A stretch of 64,000 bases of DNA from Avena insularis (taxonomy: Eukaryota; Streptophyta; Magnoliopsida; Poales; Poaceae), in contig CM042684.1 in NCBI GenBank assembly GCA_023614405.1, forward strand, positions 205,784,941 to 205,848,940, in the 5' to 3' direction. The notes under the pieces are model-generated. The model was not told the origin of the DNA. It worked only from the letters and a program-made list of their open reading frames with translations, and made no database searches. Every line of letters starts with the position of its first letter. Within the stretch, counting starts at the first letter, position 1. A program made the position numbers and the translations under genes. Shown here piece by piece: positions 57,886 through 64,000 of the stretch.

Positions 57886-58735
57886 ATGGCGAACGTTTCC
57901 ATCAATTTCAATGCGTTCCTAGAGAAAGAAAAGCTTAAGAACAATGGAAGCAATTTCACGGACTGGTTCCATGGACTGAAGATCGTCCTCAGGGCTGGTC
58001 AGTTGACCTATGTGCTCGAAGCACCTCTAGGTGACCCACCTGCAGAAGATGCCACCGATGACGTAAAGAATGTTTACGCCACTCGGAAACATCACTACTC
58101 CACAGTTCAGTGTGCCATCCTGTACGGTTTAGAATCGGAGCTTCAAAAGCGTTTTGAGCACCATGACCTATTTCAAATCATTAAGGAGCTCAAACTCATA
58201 TTTGAGACTCGCGCGGCCATGGAAAGCTATGAAGCTTCCGAGAAGTTCTTTACCTGCAAGATGGAAGAGGGTAGCTCTGTTAGCGAGCACGTGCTCACCA
58301 TGTCTAGGCACGCAAACAAACTCCGAGAGTTGGGGATACCAATTCCTAATGAATTGGGGATTCACCGTGTCCTCCAATCACTACCACCAAGTTACAAGAA
58401 CTTTGTGATGAACTACAATATGCACTGCATGAACAAGACGTTGCCTGAACTATCATCCATGCTGAAAACTGCTGAAGTGGAGATCATGAAATAACACCAA
58501 GTGTTGATGGTCAATAAGACCACCAATTTTAAGAAACGGGGCAAGCCTAAGAACAAGGGCAACTTCAAGAAGGACGGCAAGAAAGCTACCGCACCTGCTA
58601 AGAAGCCCAAGGCTGGTCCTAAACCTGAAACTGAGTGCTTCTACTGCAAGGGTGTTGGTCACTGGAAGCGTAACTGCCCCAAGTACCTGGCAGATCTGAA
58701 GAACGGCAACATCAAGAAGAAAGGTATATTCGATA
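57886..58735 (+). pseudogene. gag of RLC-9, one in-frame stop
   Basis: ATG at 57886, directly after the leader. 202 codons of UBN2-type gag (NGSNFTDWFHGLKIVLRAGQ, LQSLPPSYKNFVMNYNMHC) end at TAA 58492. The same frame continues with a Lys-rich stretch and the zinc knuckle CFYCKGVGHWKRNC (about 58637-58678). The TAA replaces what is probably a Glu codon, so a single base change broke an otherwise intact gag. Confidence 0.9.
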
Positions 58736-61700
58736 TACATGTTATAGATGTGTATCTTACTAGTAATCGTAGTAGTGCCTGGGTATTTGATACTGGTTCG
58801 GTTGCTCATATTTGTAACTCGAAACAGGAGCTGCGGAATAAACGAAGACTGGCAAGAGACGAGGTGACGATGCACGTTGGAAATGGCTCCAAGGTTGATG
58901 TGATCGCCGTCGGCACGCTCCCTCTACATCTACCATCGGGATTAGTTTTAAATTTAAATAATTGTTATTTGGTGCCTGCGTTAAGCATGAACATTATATC
59001 TGGATCTTGTTTATTGCGAGACGGTTACTCTTTTAAGTCTGAGAATAAAGGTTGTTCGATTTATATGAGTAATATCTTTTATGGTTATGCACCTGAGATG
59101 AATGGTTTATTCTTATTGAATCTCGATAGTAGTGATACACATGTTCACAACATAGATGCTAAATGAATAAAATTGAATGATAATTCTACATACATGTGGC
59201 ACTGTCGTCTTGGTCACATTGGAGTGAAGCGTATGAAGAAACTCCATTCTGATGGACTTCTTGAATCACTTGAAAGATGCGAAGCATGTCTAATGGGAAA
59301 AATGACTAAGACTCCATTCTCTGGTATAATGGAGCGAGCTACAGACTTATTGGAAATAATACATACCGATGTGTGTGGTCCAATGAGTGTAGCATCGCGT
59401 GGTGGATATCGTTATGTTCTCACTTTCACGGATGACTTGAGTAGATATGGGTATGTCTACTTTATAAAACATAAATCCGAAACTTTCGAGAATTTTAAGG
59501 AATTTCAAAGTGAAGTGGAAAATCATCGTAACAAGAAGATTAAGTTTCTGCGTTCTGACCGCGGAGGTGAATATCTGAGTTATGAGTTTGGCATGCATTT
59601 AAAGAAATGTGGAATACTTTCACAGTTGACACCGCCGGGAACACCACAGTAATGGTGTGTCCGAACGTGTCGAACTCTCTTAGATATGGTTCGGTCTATG
59701 ATGTCTCTTCTGATTTATCAATTATCATTTTGGGGCTATGCATTAGAGACAGCCGCATTCACTTTAAATAGGGAACCATCTAAATCCGTTGAAACGACAC
59801 CGTATGAATTATGGTTTGGAAAAAAACCTAAGTTGTCGTTCCTTAAAGTTTGGGGTTGCGAAGCATATGTAAAGAAGTTACAACCTGATAAGCTTGAACC
59901 CAAAGCGGAGAAATGCGTCTTCATAGGATACCCTAAAGAAACAATTAGGTATACCTTCTATCATAGATCCGAAGGCAAAGTTTTTGTTGCTAAGAATGGA
60001 TCCTTTCTGGAGAAGGAATTTCTCTCGAAAGAAGTGACTGGAAGGAAAGTAGAACTCGACGAGGTTGTTGAACCTTCTTTCGGAGTTGAGAGTAGCGCAG
60101 CACCGGAAGATGTTTCTGTGCCACCTGCACCAACTGGAGAGGAAGCTAATGATGATGATCATGAAACTTCAAACGAAGTTACTACTGAACCTCGCAGGTC
60201 AACGAGGGTTTGTACCACTCCTGAGTGGTATGACTCTTCCTTGAACGTCATGTTGGTGGACAACACTGATGACCCTATGACGTATGAAGAAGCTATGGTG
60301 AGCCCCGATTCCGACAAATGGCTAGAAGCCATGAAATCCGAAATGGGATCCATGTACGAAAACCAAGCATGGACTTTGGTGGACTTACCGTATGGCCGTA
60401 AGGCTGTCGAGAACAAATGGATTTTCAAAAGAAAAACAGATGATGATGGTAATGTTACCATCCATAAAGCTCGACTTGTCGCGAAAGGGTTCCGACAAAT
60501 TCAAGGAGTTGACTACGACGAGACTTTCTCACCTGTAGCAAAGCTAAAGTCTGTGAGGATTATGTTAGCAATCGCTGCATATTTCGATTATGAAATTTGG
60601 CAGATGGATGTCAAAACAGCGTTCCTTAATGGTGACATTGAGGAAGAGTTGTACATGGTACAACCCAAGGGTTTTATCGATCCTAGTGATGCTGATAAGG
60701 TATGCAAACTTCAGCGCTCCATTTATGGACTGAAGCAAGCATCCCGGAGTTGGAATCAACGTTTTGATAAAGTAATCAAAAACTTAGGATTTATACAAAC
60801 TTATGGAGAAGCTTGTATTTACAAGAAAGTGAGTGGGAGCTCTGTAGTATTCCTAGTACTATATGTAGATGACATATTGTTGATTGGGAATGATATAGAA
60901 TTTCTTAATAGCATCAAAACCTATTTGAATAATAGTTTTTCGATGAAGGATATTGGCGAAGCGACATATATTCTAGGCATCAAGATTTATAGAGATAGAT
61001 CAAGACGCCAAATAGCGCTTTCACAAAGTACATACTTAGACAAAGTTCTAAAGAAGTTTAGAATGGAAGAGAGCAAGAAAGGGTTCGTGCCCATGTTGTC
61101 AGGTAAGACCTTGAGTAAAACTCAAAGTCCAGCTACGGCAGAAGATAGAGAAAAGATGAATAAAATTCCCTATGCCTCGGCCATAGGTTCTATCATGTAT
61201 GCCATGCTGTGTACGAGACCGGATATAGCACATGTTGTTAGTTTGACTAGCAGATATCAAAGTGATCCTAGAATGGAACACTGGACAGTGGTCAAGAATA
61301 TCCTAAAGTACATGAATAGGACTAAGGATATGGTTCTTTCTTATGGAGGTGATGAACAGCTTGTTGTAAATGGTTACACTGATGCTAGTTGGAACACCGA
61401 TCCAGATGACTCGAAGTCACAGTCTGGATACGTATTTATTTTGAATGGTGCTGCAATAATCTAGAGGAGTGCCAAGCGAGCGTTGTGGCGAAATCTTCAA
61501 CTGAATCGGAATACATAGCTGCTTCGGAGGCTGCACAAGCAGGCATATGGATGAAGGAGTTCATTACTGAACTTGGCGTGGTTCCCAGTGCGTTAGACCC
61601 GATGGCCGTCTACTGTGACAACACAGGTGCCATAGCTAATGCACAGGAGCCAAGGTCACATAGCAAGCTGAAGCACATCAAGCTACGTTTTCATGCTATT

Positions 61701-61844
61701 CGCGAGTATGTCCAAGATGGTGACATAAAGATTTGCAAAATACATACTGATCTGAATGTAGCAGATCCGTTGACTAAACCTCTCCCTAGAGCAAAGCATG
61801 ACCAACACCAGAACGCCATGGGTGTTCGGTATATTACCATGTAA
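58736..61844 (+). pseudogene. pol of RLC-9, few lesions
   Basis: Protease WVFDTGSVAHICNS (about 58780); TGA at 59164; pre-integrase HCRLGHIGVKRMKK; integrase core with HTDVCGPMS and LRSDRGGEY, then TAA at 59650 and missing bases that destroy the third catalytic region. A 592-codon frame (59686-61464) holds the end of integrase, RT (NKWIFKRKTDDDGNVTIHKA, IWQMDVKTAFLNG, YVDDILLIGND) and most of RNase H. TAG at 61462 and a shift near 61470 come before the RNase H end (VYCDNTGAIANA) and TAA 61842. RT looks intact. Confidence 0.93.
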
Positions 61845-61877
61845 TCTAGATTATTGACTCTAGTGCAAGTGGGAGAC

Positions 61878-63531
61878 TGTTGGAGATATGCCCAAGAGGC
61901 AATAATAAAAGAGGTTATTATTATATCTTTGTGTTTATGATGAATGTTTACATCCCATGCTATAATTGTATTATTAGGAAACACTAATACTTGTGTGTTT
62001 TGTAAACATAAAAGAGTCCCTAGTAAGCCTCTTGTTGAACTAGCTTGTTGATTGATTGATGATCATGGTTTCCTGATCATAGACATTGGATGTGATCAAT
62101 AACAAGGTTATATCATTAGGAGAATGATATGATGGACACACACCCATAGTAAGCGTAGCATAAGATCAAGTCATTAAGTTCGTATTGCTGTAAGCTTTGA
62201 AATACATAGTAACCTAATACTTCGACCATGAGGTTATGTTAATCACCATCACTGGATGGGTACTTTGATGACATCAAACACCGCTTAGAAGGCAGTTATA
62301 AAGGTGTCATTGGGTATTCTGAAGTATGTGTTCAAGCGCATAGACCAAGATTGGGATTTGTCCATCCATATGACGGATAGATATACTCGGGCCCTCTCGG
62401 TGGAACGTCATCTAGATAGCTTGCAAGCATGTGACTAGGTCACAAGGGATGACATAACATGGAACAGTAAAGAGTACTTATCGAGAACGAGGAAGAACTA
62501 GGTACGAAGATATTGACGATCAAACCTCGGATAAGTAGAATATCGAGACAAAGGGAATTGGTTTCAGATGTTAATTGGTTCAATCGATCACGAAGTAATC
62601 GTTGAGTATGTGGAGCCGTTATGGATCTCTAGATCCCGCTGATGGTTATTGATAGGAGAGGTGTCTTCATCATGTACGCATATTCACGAACCGTAGGGTG
62701 ACACATAAGGTTCAAGTTGTTTGAAGTAGATATGGAATTTGCGTTGGAGATGAATGTTGTTCGAGTCTCGGAATGGATCCGGGACATCACGAGGAGATCC
62801 AAAATGGTCCGAGAATAAGATTCATATATTGGGAATCATTTTCTAAGTTAGGAAATGTTGAGTGTTTGTATGGAGATTCTAGAAGGTTTGAATGTTCGGA
62901 AGGTTCTAGAGGATTTCTTGGAGTTTGCTTGAAAACCAAGAAAGGGATCAAAGAAACCAAGTGGGGTAAGACAGGATTCGTGGGGAGGAGGATTCCTCAC
63001 CCCAACCCTTGACCCAAGGAGGAGGAGTCCTACTAGGACTCCCTCCCCAGCCTCCCTCCTTTAAATAGAAGGGAGGGGGCGCCCCTCTTGCACGTTGTCT
63101 CATAACTCCCAATCTCAGCCGCCTCTCTCCTCCACCTTTCTTATGCACAGGCATAGGCGAAGACCTGTAGAATTCTCATCTCCACCACCACCACGCCGTC
63201 GTGTCTTGCTGGAATTCCGTGGAGAAGATCTACTACCTCCTGCTCACTGGAACGGGAGAGGAAGGTCTGCCGACTCTGCGCAGTGACCGTCTGAAGCGCT
63301 TAACGCAGCCGGAAGGATCGTCCACATGATCTTGAGATCGGCAAGTGATCGACTACATCATCCACGAGATCTAATCTCGTTAACGCTTTCGGTTCTACGA
63401 GGGTTAACACCGATCTATCTCGTTGCTCATGTCTAGTAGATTAGATCTTGGCTTTTATCTAGATTATATCTGGGTTTTGTTCGTTCTTGCGGTAGAAATT
63501 TTTTGTTTTCCATGCTACGAACCCCCTTGGC
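61878..63531 (+). repeat. 3' LTR of RLC-9 (about 1654 bp)
   Basis: It matches the 5' LTR with small deletions, many at CGG or GG (for example 62250-62340 and 62755-62900). TTTAAATA near 63060. The terminal ATCA is replaced by CCTTGG. Confidence 0.88.
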
Positions 63532-64000
63532 GAACCCCAAGATCTTCGGACCTTGATGTGTGATCCCCTTTTCCGAGCCCTATTTTATAAAATGTTATAT
63601 AAACTTGTTGCATATTAAATTGTTCTTGATCACATACATGTTTGATATTTGGGGGTATTTCATCGATTCACCTAATAATTAAATATGGAGACCATATGCG
63701 GGCTTTTCTAGTTTTGTATGGGCTCCATTTAAATTTGTGTAGCGAACCGATGTCATGTTTTGCCTTGTTAAGTCAACATTTAAATTGCGGGTATCTAAAT
63801 AACTTGAACCTTCAATTAATTGTCGGAACCCTAGTTCCACTTAATATTGCCTAGTTGCATTGCATCTGTGCCATGTCATACATCACATGCATCATGCCTG
63901 ATCTTCTGCCATAGTATTAAATAGTGTATCCGGTGTTTCTTCTAGTGTTTTGCTTCTTCACGGACTAGGTCGAGGAGTTGATGCAGTGTCGACCCAATCT
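63532..64000 (+). repeat. RLG-8 LTR, second segment
   Basis: It starts with the CGAAC duplication and continues AT-rich DNA to the window edge. No gene or further element boundary is seen. Confidence 0.5.

Larger units (their letters stand above)
55007..63531 (+). mobile_element. RLC-9: complete Copia element, the least damaged here
   Basis: 8.5 kb with LTRs 55007-56673 and 61878-63531, iMet primer site, leader, gag-pol and polypurine tract AAGTGGGAGAC. CGAAC occurs on both sides (55002-55006, 63532-63536), but the right LTR ends CCCCTTGG instead of CCCATCA, so the right edge is irregular. BARE/Angela-like. It has about five coding lesions. Confidence 0.92.
53289..64000 (+). mobile_element. 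RLG-8: Gypsy LTR, interrupted by RLC-9, runs off window
   Basis: The segments are 53289-55006 and 63532-64000. The start TGTAGCACCCCG resembles chromovirus-type LTR starts and RLG-2's TGTAACATCC. No primer site or interior is reached within the window. The sequence left of it (GGAGT) would be the target duplication. Assigning it as an LTR is inference from the start motif and the sharp cut of RLG-6. Confidence 0.55.

Overview
The window looks like intergenic DNA from a large-genome grass of the wheat/barley/oat/ryegrass type (Pooideae). I found no cellular gene, tRNA, rRNA or CRISPR. It is a nested pile of at least nine LTR retrotransposons. The grass call rests on three things seen in the sequence: Copia LTRs opening TGTTGGAGATATGCCC or TGAAGGAAATATGCCC (BARE/Angela style) with a TGGTATCAGAGC primer site; Athila-lineage Gypsy elements with an AAGCTTGGGG polypurine tract and a TGGCG(C/G)CGTTGCCGGGG primer site; and GC-rich Tat-lineage Gypsy elements with a TGGCGCCCACCGTGGGGC primer site. 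Names RLG-n (Gypsy) and RLC-n (Copia) are local labels, not database families.

Layout, left to right. RLG-1 (1-3507, minus) is the gag end of a Tat-like element inserted in an LTR of RLG-2. RLG-2 (3508-8643 and 28974-31634, plus) is an old, non-coding Gypsy with an iMet-type primer site. RLG-3 (8644-15616 and 27899-28973, minus) is a non-autonomous Athila-like element with only gag and a degenerate protease. It sits in the long right LTR of RLG-2. RLG-4 (15617-27898, minus, duplication TTATA) is a 12.3-kb Tat-lineage element inserted in the 5' LTR of RLG-3. It has gag, protease, RT, two RNase H domains and integrase, plus an intron-containing gene on the opposite strand. RLC-5 (31635-35410, plus) is the left part of a Copia element. 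RLG-6 (35411-41804 and 50126-53288, minus) is a second Athila-like element with gag-protease and a separate downstream ORF but no polymerase. RLC-7 (41805-50125, plus, duplication GTTTC) is a complete Copia element inserted in the gag-protease frame of RLG-6. RLG-8 (53289-55006 and 63532-64000, plus) is a Gypsy LTR that begins inside the right LTR of RLG-6. RLC-9 (55007-63531, plus, probable duplication CGAAC) is a complete Copia element inserted in RLG-8.

Every coding region carries stops or frameshifts, so none looks able to move alone as assembled. RLC-9 is the least damaged, with a 592-codon RT/RNase H frame.

The most interesting points are: (i) a four-exon antisense gene in RLG-4 whose splice phases all fit; (ii) a long 3' non-coding block conserved between RLG-3 and RLG-6 that contains a nested inverted-repeat structure; (iii) a separate promoter-like region before the second ORF of RLG-6; (iv) premature stops in RLG-4 that are nearly all TAG, a pattern expected from cytosine methylation decay; (v) shortened G/C runs in one LTR of several pairs, which may be a sequence-quality problem.
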